Positions 7,986-15,601 of a DNA stretch of 64,000 bases are shown here, one piece after another. Within the stretch, counting starts at the first letter, position 1. Every line of letters begins with the position of its first letter. Made by a program: the position numbers and the translations under genes. Below the pieces are notes generated by a model, which searched no databases, was not told the DNA's origin, and worked only from the letters and a program-made list of their open reading frames with translations. This DNA comes from Devosia sp. 66-22 (GTDB lineage Bacteria > Pseudomonadota > Alphaproteobacteria > Rhizobiales > Devosiaceae). The DNA is taken from assembly GCA_001899065.1 (NCBI GenBank), contig MKUZ01000030.1, forward strand, positions 141,521-205,520, written 5' to 3'.

Positions 7986-8768
7986 TCAGACCGCCAGGTA
8001 TTGCTTGCGCAGGTCCTGGTCGGCGAGCACGTCCGCCGCGGCGCCGGTGAACGCCACCTCGCCCGTATCGAGGATCACCGCGCGGTCGGCGAGGCGGAGC
8101 GCTGCGATGGCGTTCTGCTCGACGATGATCGTGGTGATGCCCTGCGCCTTGATCTCGTTGAGGATCCTCTCGATCTCCTGGACGATCACCGGTGCAAGCC
8201 CCTCATAGGGCTCGTCGAGCAGCAGCAGCTTGATGTCGCGGGCGAGGGCGCGGGCAATGGCCAGCATCTGCTGCTCGCCGCCCGACAGCGTCACGCCCTC
8301 CTGCCGCCGCCGCTCGGCGAGGCGGGGGAAGTGCGAATAGATGCGCTCGAGGTCCCAGCCCTGTCCCGGCGACACCTGCGCCAGTGTCAAATTCTCCTCG
8401 ACCGTCAGCCCCTGGATGATGCGGCGATCCTCGGGCACGAGCTGGATGCCGGCGCGCGATGCCTCGAACGCCTTCATGCGATGCAGCGGCTTGCCGTCGA
8501 GCCAGATTTCGCCGGCGCGCAGCACGGGATTGTCGACCCGCGCGATGGTGCGCAGCGTCGACGTCTTGCCCGCGCCGTTGCGGCCCAGCAGAGCGAGGAT
8601 CTCGCCGTGGTGCACCTCGAGCGACACGCCCTGCACGATGTAGCTTTCGCCGTAATAGGCATGGATGTCGCGCACCGCAAAGAACGGTGCGGTGCCGGGC
8701 GCAGCGGCCGCTGCGGGCTGGGCGGGAGCTACTGCTGTCATGTCCGTGTCCATCGCGATCGCGCTCAT
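7986..8768 (-). CDS. livF: HAAT/LIV-type ABC ATPase, LivF-like
   Basis: 260 residues. Walker A GRNGAGKTS, signature LSGGEQQM, Walker B LLLLDEP and the LivF hallmark 'EDRRIIQGLTVEENL'. An unusual 28-residue Ala/Pro-rich N-terminal extension precedes FFAVRDIHAYYGES; a later Met (DTDM) could be the true start. The ATG at 8768 overlaps the livG stop (TGATG). It is the last gene of the minus-strand operon livK-H-M-G-F and works with LivG to drive import. The name marks the family; the substrate need not be a branched-chain amino acid. Confidence 0.85.
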   Translation of the reverse strand: MSAIAMDTDMTAVAPAQPAAAAAPGTAPFFAVRDIHAYYGESYIVQGVSLEVHHGEILALLGRNGAGKTSTLRTIARVDNPVLRAGEIWLDGKPLHRMKAFEASRAGIQLVPEDRRIIQGLTVEENLTLAQVSPGQGWDLERIYSHFPRLAERRRQEGVTLSGGEQQMLAIARALARDIKLLLLDEPYEGLAPVIVQEIERILNEIKAQGITTIIVEQNAIAALRLADRAVILDTGEVAFTGAAADVLADQDLRKQYLAV

Positions 8769-9553
8769 CAATGGGCCTCGAGTCGATGTGCGCCGCCGAG
8801 GTAGGCTTCCTGCACCTTGGGGCTGTTGCGAACGTCGTCCGGCAGACCTTCGGCAATGATCCGGCCGCCCGAGAGGACCGAGATCTTGTCGGCCAAGGAG
8901 AACACGACATGCATGTCGTGTTCAATGATCACCTTGGTCATGCCGCGCGCCTTGATCTTCTTGAGCAGGTCGATCGTGGTGTTGGTGTCGTGCCGGCTCA
9001 TCCCCGCCGTCGGTTCGTCGAGCAGCAGCAGCCGCGGATGCTGGATCAGGCACATGGCGAGCTCCATGCGCCGCTTGTCGCCGCGGCTCAGCGCCCCGGC
9101 ATGGCTGTCGCGCCGGTCGATGAGGCCCACATCATCGAGGATGGCCTCGGCCTCCTCGCGGATTTCCGTCTCCCGGTCGAGCGCGCGCACGATGTTGATG
9201 CGGAAGGCACCGTCGCGCTTGGCGAACGCCGGCGCCATCACGTTCTGCAGCACCGTCAGGTCGGGGAAAATCTCCGGCGTCTGGAACACCCGGGCGACGC
9301 CGAGCTGGTTGATCTGGTGCGGCTTCCTGCCGGTCAGCACCTGCCCGTCGAACACCACCGCGCCGCTGGTCGGCGCCAGCCGGCCGACGATGACGTTGAG
9401 CAGTGTCGACTTGCCCGCCCCGTTCGGCCCGATGATGGCGTGGGTCTTGCCCTCTTCCACCTCGAGGTCGATGTCCGACAGGGCATGCAGCCCGCCGAAG
9501 CGTTTGTGGACGTCGCTGACATGCAGGACGATGTTGCGTGTTGCCTCTGCCAT
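8768..9553 (-). CDS. livG: HAAT/LIV-type ABC ATPase, LivG-like
   Basis: 261 residues. Walker A GPNGAGKST, signature-region LSRGDKRRMELAM (SRGD instead of SGGQ, as is common in LivG), Walker B LLLLDEPTAGM. The ATG at 9553 is preceded by GGCGGAGTG; a GTG at 9559 is an alternative that would overlap the livM stop. The LivG/LivF pair forms the ATPase heterodimer of HAAT importers. Confidence 0.85.
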   Translation of the reverse strand: MAEATRNIVLHVSDVHKRFGGLHALSDIDLEVEEGKTHAIIGPNGAGKSTLLNVIVGRLAPTSGAVVFDGQVLTGRKPHQINQLGVARVFQTPEIFPDLTVLQNVMAPAFAKRDGAFRINIVRALDRETEIREEAEAILDDVGLIDRRDSHAGALSRGDKRRMELAMCLIQHPRLLLLDEPTAGMSRHDTNTTIDLLKKIKARGMTKVIIEHDMHVVFSLADKISVLSGGRIIAEGLPDDVRNSPKVQEAYLGGAHRLEAH

Positions 9554-9555
9554 GG

Positions 9556-10698
9556 TCACTCCGCCGGCTGGACGCGCATGGCGCCGGGGTCACGCCGCTG
9601 TGGCCGGTTGAACAGCGAAACGATGCGGCGCACGCCTTCCATCACGCCACCAGGCATGAAGATCACCACCAGCATGAACAGCAGGCCCAGCGTCAGCTGC
9701 CAGCCCTCGCCGACGAACTTGCTGACGATCGTCACCACGAAATCCTGCGCCCCTTCGGGCACCCAACTGAACACCCGGTGCAGGATCTGCTCGTTGAACG
9801 CCGAGAAGATGTTCTCGAAATACTCGATCAGCCAGGCGCCGATCACCGGCCCGACGAGCGTGCCCACGCCGCCCAGGATCGTCATCAGCACCACCTCGCC
9901 CGAGGCGGTCCACTGCATACGCTCGGTGCCGGCGAGCGGATCGGTGATCGCGAACAGTGCTCCGGCGAGGCCCGCATACATCCCCGAGATCACGAACGCC
10001 GTGAGCGCATAGGGCCGCGTGTTGAAGCCGGTGTAGTTCATTCGCGTCTGGTTGGATTTGATGGCGCGCAGCATCATGCCGAACGGCGACGAGAAGATCT
10101 TCTGCGCCACGAAGAAGGCGATGATCAGCACGACGGCGCAGAAGTAGAAGCCTTCGAGCCCGCTGAAGGCATGTCCGAACAGTCCCGCCGAGGGCAGCCC
10201 GGCGCCGCGCGGCGCCAGCGCGCTGTCGATCACGCGCGGATCGCTCAGCGTCAATTGGAGCGACGTTTCGCCATTGGTGATCGGCGTCAGCACCGAGTAG
10301 GCGAGATTGTAGCACATCTGCGCGAAGGCGAGCGTCAGGATCGAGAAGTAGATGCCCGACCGCCTGAGGCAGAGGTAACCGATGATCAGCGCGAACAGTC
10401 CCGACACGATCACCGCGAACACCATGGCGGGCAGTGCGTCCATCGTCAGCAGCTTGAACGACCATACCGCGGTGTAGGAGCCGACGCCGAGGAACGCCGC
10501 GTGCCCGAAGCTGAGGTAGCCGGTGAGCCCGAACAGGATGTTGAAGCCGATGGCGAACACCGCCGAGATCACGAACTTCTGCATCAGGGCCGGATAGGCG
10601 GCGCCGAGCGGCTGCAGCCAGATCGGCATGGCGAGCACCACCAGCGAGAAGAGCGCGAGGACGATCAGGTCGCGGCGCGGAATGGCGAACAGGCTCAT
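9556..10698 (-). CDS. livM: HAAT/LIV-type permease, LivM-like
   Basis: 380 residues with many membrane segments; [23 protein letters not shown] is the typical LivM segment (read around residues 55-77), and [13 protein letters not shown] falls in the conserved cytoplasmic loop region. It pairs with LivH, whose stop is one base away. The C-terminus [20 protein letters not shown] is a cationic cytoplasmic tail. Length is in the upper normal range. Confidence 0.86.
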   Translation of the reverse strand: MSLFAIPRRDLIVLALFSLVVLAMPIWLQPLGAAYPALMQKFVISAVFAIGFNILFGLTGYLSFGHAAFLGVGSYTAVWSFKLLTMDALPAMVFAVIVSGLFALIIGYLCLRRSGIYFSILTLAFAQMCYNLAYSVLTPITNGETSLQLTLSDPRVIDSALAPRGAGLPSAGLFGHAFSGLEGFYFCAVVLIIAFFVAQKIFSSPFGMMLRAIKSNQTRMNYTGFNTRPYALTAFVISGMYAGLAGALFAITDPLAGTERMQWTASGEVVLMTILGGVGTLVGPVIGAWLIEYFENIFSAFNEQILHRVFSWVPEGAQDFVVTIVSKFVGEGWQLTLGLLFMLVVIFMPGGVMEGVRRIVSLFNRPQRRDPGAMRVQPAE

Positions 10699-10699
10699 C

Positions 10700-11728
10700 T
10701 CAGCTCTCCATCACGCCGGCGCGACCCATCAGTCCGCGCGGCCGCACCAGCAGGATAACCACCGCGATCAGGTAGATGATGATCTGGTCGATCCCCGGGA
10801 AGATCGATTTGACTTCCGTCATCGAGGCAAAGCTCTGGAGGATGCCGAGAAGGAACCCCGCCGCCACGGCGCCGGGCAGCGAGCCCATGCCGCCCACCAC
10901 GACCACCACGAAGCTCAGCACCAGGAAGTCCATGCCCTGGTGATAATTGGGCGGCAGCAATGGCGTGTACATCACGCCCGCAAGGCCCGCGACCACGGCG
11001 GCAATGCCGAACATGATGGTGAAGCGACGGTCGATGTTGATGCCGAGTAGGCCCACCGTCTCGCGGTCGGCCATGCCGGCGCGGACAACCATGCCGAAGG
11101 TGGTGAAGCGCAGGAACGCGAACACCGCGCCGATGATGCCGATCGAGAACACGAAGTAGAGCAGGCGCCACAGGGGATAGGTGAGCATGTCGGGCGCAAT
11201 GCCGATCCACACGCCCACGTCGAACGCGCCGCGCAGCGCCATCGGCATGGGCTGGCTGATCGGGTTAGGCCCGAAGATCGATTTGACGATCTCCTGGAGG
11301 ACGATCGCAAGGCCGAACGTCACGAGGATCTGCTCGGCATGCGGGCGCTTGTAGAAATGCTTGATGATGCCGCGTTCCATTGCGACGCCGACCAGCAGCA
11401 TCACCGGAATGGCGAGCAGGATCGACAGCGGCACCGAATAGTCGATGAGCACCGCGCCCCAGTCGCCGAACCAGGACTGGGCGAGCGGCGTGCGGATTTC
11501 CACCGGCGTGCCCCAGGCAGTCACCTGCGTGGGGTCCTGCACCACCGTCTCGTAGGTGATCAGCATGCGGAAGGTCACGGCGCAGAAGGCGCCCAGCATG
11601 AACAGCGCGCCATGCGCGAAATTGACGACACCGAGCGTGCCGAAGACCAGTGTCAGGCCCAGGGCGATCAGCGCATAGGCGCCGCCCTTGTCGAGGCCGT
11701 TGAGAAGTTGAGCGAGGATCGCTTCCAT
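10700..11728 (-). CDS. livH: HAAT/LIV-type permease, LivH-like
   Basis: 342 residues. Opens with [33 protein letters not shown]-type LivH sequence (residues 8-40) and carries the conserved [16 protein letters not shown] loop. An extended segment around residues 55-80 ([21 protein letters not shown]) is longer than in short LivH proteins. It is separated from the binding-protein gene by 61 bp containing a strong hairpin. Confidence 0.86.
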   Translation of the reverse strand: MEAILAQLLNGLDKGGAYALIALGLTLVFGTLGVVNFAHGALFMLGAFCAVTFRMLITYETVVQDPTQVTAWGTPVEIRTPLAQSWFGDWGAVLIDYSVPLSILLAIPVMLLVGVAMERGIIKHFYKRPHAEQILVTFGLAIVLQEIVKSIFGPNPISQPMPMALRGAFDVGVWIGIAPDMLTYPLWRLLYFVFSIGIIGAVFAFLRFTTFGMVVRAGMADRETVGLLGINIDRRFTIMFGIAAVVAGLAGVMYTPLLPPNYHQGMDFLVLSFVVVVVGGMGSLPGAVAAGFLLGILQSFASMTEVKSIFPGIDQIIIYLIAVVILLVRPRGLMGRAGVMES

Positions 11729-11747
11729 CTGGCACCACCCGTGGAGC

Positions 11748-11774
11748 GGTCCCGGCGCGTCGGGCGCCGGGACC
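11748..11774 (-). terminator. Stem-loop between binding-protein gene and livH
   Basis: An 11-bp perfect inverted repeat (arms GGTCCCGGCGC at 11748-11758 and its complement at 11764-11774, 5-nt loop) follows the binding-protein stop by 15 bp. No T-run follows on the minus strand. In binding-protein operons such hairpins usually act as partial terminators or 3' stabilisers that keep binding-protein mRNA in excess; that role is inferred. Confidence 0.6.
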
Positions 11775-11789
11775 TTGTTGCGAAAGCCG

Positions 11790-13139
11790 TCAGCACATCG
11801 CCGGAGTATCGGGGCCCAGTTCGCCGCCGAAGATCGCCGGATCGTAGGTGACGCTCTCCTTGGAGGCGGTGGCGACCACTTCGAGCAGGTCGAACGCGTT
11901 GGCCGGATTGTCCTTGCCGCGCACCGCGTACACTTCCTTGAAGCACTGGTGGTCCGAGCCGCGATAGGTGGTCGGGCCGTTGCCCATGCCGTCGAAGTCG
12001 AAGTCTTCGAGCGCCTTGATCACCTCGGGCGGGTAGAACGTGCCGGCGCGTTCGCACGCATCGGCATAGAGCAGCGTCTGCACATAGGAGGTGTGCGCGA
12101 TCTGGCTCGGCGGCTGGCCGTACTTGGCGCCGAACGATTTGGTGAAGGCCTTGCTCGCTTCGTCGGTGAGCTGCCAGTCCCAGTTGCCCGTGCCGTAGAC
12201 GCCCTTCATTGCTTCGCCCGCGCCCTTGGCCATCAGGTCCGAGACCAGCGGCAGGACGAGTTCGAGTTTCTTGCCGTTGACCTGCTTGTCCTTCATGCCG
12301 AACTGCACCGCCTGGGTCAGCGAGTTCACGCCGTCGAAGCCGTAATGGTTGAGGATCAGCACGTCGGCGCCCGAGTTGAGCACCGGGGTGAGATACTGGC
12401 TGAAGTCGCCGGCATTGACCGGCGTGCGCACCGGCGGCAGCGTCTTCCAGCCCAGCGCCTCGGTCGCCTTGATCATCGACTCTTCCTGGGTCCAGCCCCA
12501 GGTGTAGTCGGCGGTCAGGTGGTAGGCGACGCGGTCCTTGCCATAGGCTTCGCCCAGGATCGGCCCGAGCGCCACGCCCGACTGATAGGCATTGAAGAAG
12601 TGGCGGAAGCCGTAGCGCTTTTTGTCCTTGCCGGTGGTGTCGTTGGAGTGGGTCAGGCCCGCCATGTAGATGACGCCCATCTCCTGGCACAGCGCCTGCT
12701 CGGCAATCGCCACGCCCGACGACGAGCAGCCGCTGATCATTGTGGCGCCATCGCGCTCGATCATGCGGCGCGCCGTATCGCGTCCGGCGTCCGGCTTGGT
12801 CTGGTCGTCGCCGGTGACATAGGCCACCTTCTTGCCCAGGATGCCGCCCTTCAGCGTCTTCGACGAGAAGTGCGGGATCAGGCCGCCATCACCTTCTCCA
12901 TTGAGATGCTCGACGGCGAGCATAAAGGCGCGCTGCTGGTCGGCCCCCTCATCGGCATAGGCGCCGGTCAGCGGCATCACGAAGCCGAGCGTCACCGCGT
13001 CGCCGGTGGGCGCGTTACAAAATTCCTGCGCCCACGAGGTCTTAGAGAAAATCAGGGGCGAAACGCCCGTAGCCAGAATACCTGCAAGGCCGGTCTTCAG
13101 CACGCCGCGGCGGCTGAAGCCCTTGGGTGTATTGGTCAT
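11790..13139 (-). CDS. HAAT/LIV-type substrate-binding protein
   Basis: 449 residues. A Tat-type leader (FSRRGVLKTG, then LAGILATGVSPLIFSKTSWAQ) is followed by a type-1 periplasmic-binding fold: VTLGFVMPLTGAYADEGADQ, and the SGCSSSGVAIA ligand-loop. The ATG at 13139 has a near-perfect Shine-Dalgarno (AAGGAGGAGCT), so the longer in-frame upstream extension is rejected. Mature length (about 415) is longer than classical LivJ/LivK. Divergent from an ScfR-like regulator, so short-chain acyl compounds, amides or amino acids are candidate ligands. The ligand is not readable from sequence. Confidence 0.83.
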   Translation of the reverse strand: MTNTPKGFSRRGVLKTGLAGILATGVSPLIFSKTSWAQEFCNAPTGDAVTLGFVMPLTGAYADEGADQQRAFMLAVEHLNGEGDGGLIPHFSSKTLKGGILGKKVAYVTGDDQTKPDAGRDTARRMIERDGATMISGCSSSGVAIAEQALCQEMGVIYMAGLTHSNDTTGKDKKRYGFRHFFNAYQSGVALGPILGEAYGKDRVAYHLTADYTWGWTQEESMIKATEALGWKTLPPVRTPVNAGDFSQYLTPVLNSGADVLILNHYGFDGVNSLTQAVQFGMKDKQVNGKKLELVLPLVSDLMAKGAGEAMKGVYGTGNWDWQLTDEASKAFTKSFGAKYGQPPSQIAHTSYVQTLLYADACERAGTFYPPEVIKALEDFDFDGMGNGPTTYRGSDHQCFKEVYAVRGKDNPANAFDLLEVVATASKESVTYDPAIFGGELGPDTPAMC

Positions 13140-13222
13140 TAGCTCCTCCTTGAGCGGCGGGAGCCGGTGCGTTGCCGGCCCCTCAACGCGTCGCCGCACT
13201 ATCGGGGCGTCGGCAAAGCTGC

Positions 13223-13257
13223 GCAATATCTCATTGATATCGCTATACAATCTTGTA
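13223..13257. promoter_or_regulatory. Two palindromes in the divergent livK-XRE intergenic region
   Basis: GCAATATC and GATATCGC form 8-bp arms (7 of 8 pair) around TCATT at 13223-13243. TACAA-TC-TTGTA follows at 13246-13257. Both lie between two divergent genes, the natural place for an operator of the XRE regulator. Which, if either, is bound is unknown. Confidence 0.35.
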
Positions 13258-13314
13258 AATCATTGGCCTTGCACCGCTGCCGTCTTGTCAATATCGTGAC
13301 AGCAGGAGGGGACA

Positions 13315-14931
13315 ATGCGGGCGCCGATCGGCCTCAGGATCAGCTCGAAGCGGCGCGCCAGCGGCCTGTCGCAGGCCGAGCTTTCCCGCCGGGCCGGCAT
13401 CTCGGCGAGCTATCTCAACCTCATCGAACGCAACAAGCGCCATGTCGGCGGCTCGCTGCTCATCCGCCTTGCAGAGGCGCTCGAGCTCGACATCGGCGAG
13501 CTCAGCGGCGACGCCGAGCATCGCCTCATCGCCGAGGTCGAGGAAGCGCTTGCCGATCCGCTGCTGTCGGGGCTCGCCGCTCCTTCGGCGCACGACCTTG
13601 TGGCCCAACAGCCTGCCGCCGCCCTTGCTATTGCGCGCCTCCATCGGGCGTACCAGGGCGCGCAGGCCAATGCCGACGACTACGCCGACCGGCTGCGCGC
13701 CGATCCGTTGCTGGCCCAGATGCTGCACGGCGTTCTCTCGGGCATCACTGCCGTCCGGTCGAGCGCGGAAATCCTCGAAGATGTCGCCGATCTCGACGAG
13801 GCCGAGCGCCGCCACTTCATCCAATCCATCGCGCGTGGCACGAGAGGGCTGAGCGAGACCGCGCGCGGCCTCGTCGGCCAGTTCGAGGTCGATGCGAAGG
13901 CGCGTCGGCTGTCGCCCATGCGCGAGCTCGACGATCTGATCTTCGAGAACGACAACTACTTCCCCGCCCTCGAACAGGCCGCGGTGGGGTTGCGCGCCGC
14001 CATCGAGGCAGAAGGGCCGTTCGGCGAGGCGACCTTGGTCGCGATCCTCGGCCGCCGCTTCGGCATCACCGTGGAACGCAGCGCCAGCCGCGAGATCGAC
14101 GCCGTCGGCTTCCCCGGCCAGTATCGCTACGATGCTGTGGCGCGCAGTATGTGGTTCCAGACCAGCGCCGTCGCCGCCACCCGGCAGTTCCAGCTCACGC
14201 GCCTGTTCGGCGAGCTCGTCGCCTCCGCTGCCATCGAGCGTGAGGTCGGGGCCTCCGCGCTCGCCTCCACCGCCTCGCGCCGCCTCGGCTATCGCGCGCT
14301 GAGCTCCTATCTCGCAGGGGCGGTGATCTTCCCCTATGCGGCGTTCCTCGCGCAGGCCGAGGCCGTGCACTACGATATCGAGGCGCTGCAGCAGGCCTAT
14401 GGTGCGAGCTTCGAGCAGGTGGCGCATCGGCTCGTCACCCTGCGCAAGCCGGGGGAGGGCGGCGTCCCCTTCGCCTTCCTCCGCTCCGACCCCGCGGGCC
14501 GCCTCACCAAGCACTTCCCCTTGCCCGGCCTGCCGCTGCCCAGCGCCGGCCACGCCTGTCCGCTCTGGGCCATCTACGAGGCGTTCCGCACGCCCGAGCG
14601 TGCCGTGCGCCAGCTCGTGCAGTTCCCCGATGGCTCGCGCTATCTGTTCGTCGCTCGCGCCCAGGCACGCCGGCCGGCGAGCTTTTCCGACCGCACCATC
14701 CACACCTCGATCATGCTCGCCTGCGACGCCCTCCAGGCCGACCGCACGGTCTATGGCGCGGGTCTCGCCCTCGCCGATCCGGCCTTCGATGTCCCCGTCG
14801 GCCCCAGCTGCCGCCTGTGCTCGCGCCGCGACTGCGCCGAGCGGCAGGAGGAGGCGACAGCGGCCGGCGGCCTTCCCATGCCCGTCCGCGCCCCGCTCAT
14901 CGCCCGCTCATTCGATGTTGGCGAAGATTGA
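13315..14931 (+). CDS. XRE-family regulator, ScfR/short-chain-acyl type
   Basis: 538 residues. N-terminal XRE helix-turn-helix (about residues 5-65: LRISSKRRASGLSQAELSRR and SYLNLIERNKRHVGGSLL), a long central region in the position of the IrrE/ImmA-like domain, and a C-terminal DUF2083-type part with a Cys cluster (CRLCSRRDCAERQ). I see no HExxH zinc-protease motif, so it is probably not proteolytic. Relatives regulate short-chain acyl (acetate, propionate) metabolism. The start has AGGAGGGG 4 bp upstream. Divergent from the LIV operon and just upstream of a two-component system. Confidence 0.75.
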   Translation: MRAPIGLRISSKRRASGLSQAELSRRAGISASYLNLIERNKRHVGGSLLIRLAEALELDIGELSGDAEHRLIAEVEEALADPLLSGLAAPSAHDLVAQQPAAALAIARLHRAYQGAQANADDYADRLRADPLLAQMLHGVLSGITAVRSSAEILEDVADLDEAERRHFIQSIARGTRGLSETARGLVGQFEVDAKARRLSPMRELDDLIFENDNYFPALEQAAVGLRAAIEAEGPFGEATLVAILGRRFGITVERSASREIDAVGFPGQYRYDAVARSMWFQTSAVAATRQFQLTRLFGELVASAAIEREVGASALASTASRRLGYRALSSYLAGAVIFPYAAFLAQAEAVHYDIEALQQAYGASFEQVAHRLVTLRKPGEGGVPFAFLRSDPAGRLTKHFPLPGLPLPSAGHACPLWAIYEAFRTPERAVRQLVQFPDGSRYLFVARAQARRPASFSDRTIHTSIMLACDALQADRTVYGAGLALADPAFDVPVGPSCRLCSRRDCAERQEEATAAGGLPMPVRAPLIARSFDVGED

Positions 14932-14987
14932 CGAGTGTGCTCAACATGGCGGCCTTGCTCGCGGGGAGGCGGGCGAAAGGGGGGGAC

Positions 14988-15368
14988 GTGGCGGTCGACA
15001 TACTGATTGCCGAGGACGAGCCGAGCATCCTTGAATCGCTCGACTTCATCCTGCGGCGCGCCGGCTGGAGCATCGCTTCGGTCACCGATGGCGACGCGGT
15101 GCTGTCGACGCTGCGGCGCGCGCCGCCCCGGCTCGTGGTGCTCGACGTCATGCTGCCCAAGCGCTCGGGCTTTGATGTGCTGAAGCAGATCCGCGCCGAC
15201 GATGTGCTGCGCGAGCTCCCCGTGCTCATCCTCACCGCCAAGGGGCAGGCCAAGGATCGCCGCACTGCCGAGGAGCTCGGTGCCGACGGCTTCGTCACCA
15301 AGCCCTACGCCAATGCCGAGGTCATCGACGAAGTCCGGCGCCTGATCGGGGCCGTGCACACGGCCTGA
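14988..15368 (+). CDS. Receiver-only response regulator
   Basis: 126-residue CheY-like receiver with no output domain: acidic pair in IAEDEP, phospho-acceptor Asp53 in VVLDVMLPK, Thr in ILTAK and Lys in VTKPYA. I chose the GTG at 14988 after AAAGGGGGGGAC because the receiver fold starts immediately; an ATG at 14946 would add 14 residues of unlikely sequence. It lies 2 bp before the 76-residue gene and is the likely partner of the kinase at 15601. Without an output domain it must act through another protein. Confidence 0.8.
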   Translation: MAVDILIAEDEPSILESLDFILRRAGWSIASVTDGDAVLSTLRRAPPRLVVLDVMLPKRSGFDVLKQIRADDVLRELPVLILTAKGQAKDRRTAEELGADGFVTKPYANAEVIDEVRRLIGAVHTA

Positions 15369-15370
15369 TC

Positions 15371-15601
15371 ATGGATCGCAAGCTCATCAGCGCGGCCCTG
15401 TTCATCACCGTCCTGGGGACCCTGCTGCTGCTGCCCCCGCTGGCCAATGTCTTCCAGCTGCAGCGCCGCTTCCTCGGTGTGCCGGCCGAGCTGATCTACC
15501 TGTTCGCCTGCTGGGTGGCGCTGGTGGGCGCGGCATTCTGGCTGAGCCGCCGACTGCCGCACGAGCCCGAGGCGGAGCCGGGCAGTGGGGACGACGGTTG
15601 A
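15371..15601 (+). CDS. Small two-helix membrane protein
   Basis: 76 residues with two hydrophobic helices (about 7-26 and 41-59), a basic loop LQRRFLG between them and an acidic tail EPEAEPGSGDD. I do not recognise the family with certainty; the layout resembles small partner subunits of sodium/solute symporters. It is wedged between the response regulator and the SLC5-histidine kinase, and its TGA overlaps the kinase ATG (TGATG), so it is probably an accessory subunit of that sensor. Confidence 0.65.
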   Translation: MDRKLISAALFITVLGTLLLLPPLANVFQLQRRFLGVPAELIYLFACWVALVGAAFWLSRRLPHEPEAEPGSGDDG

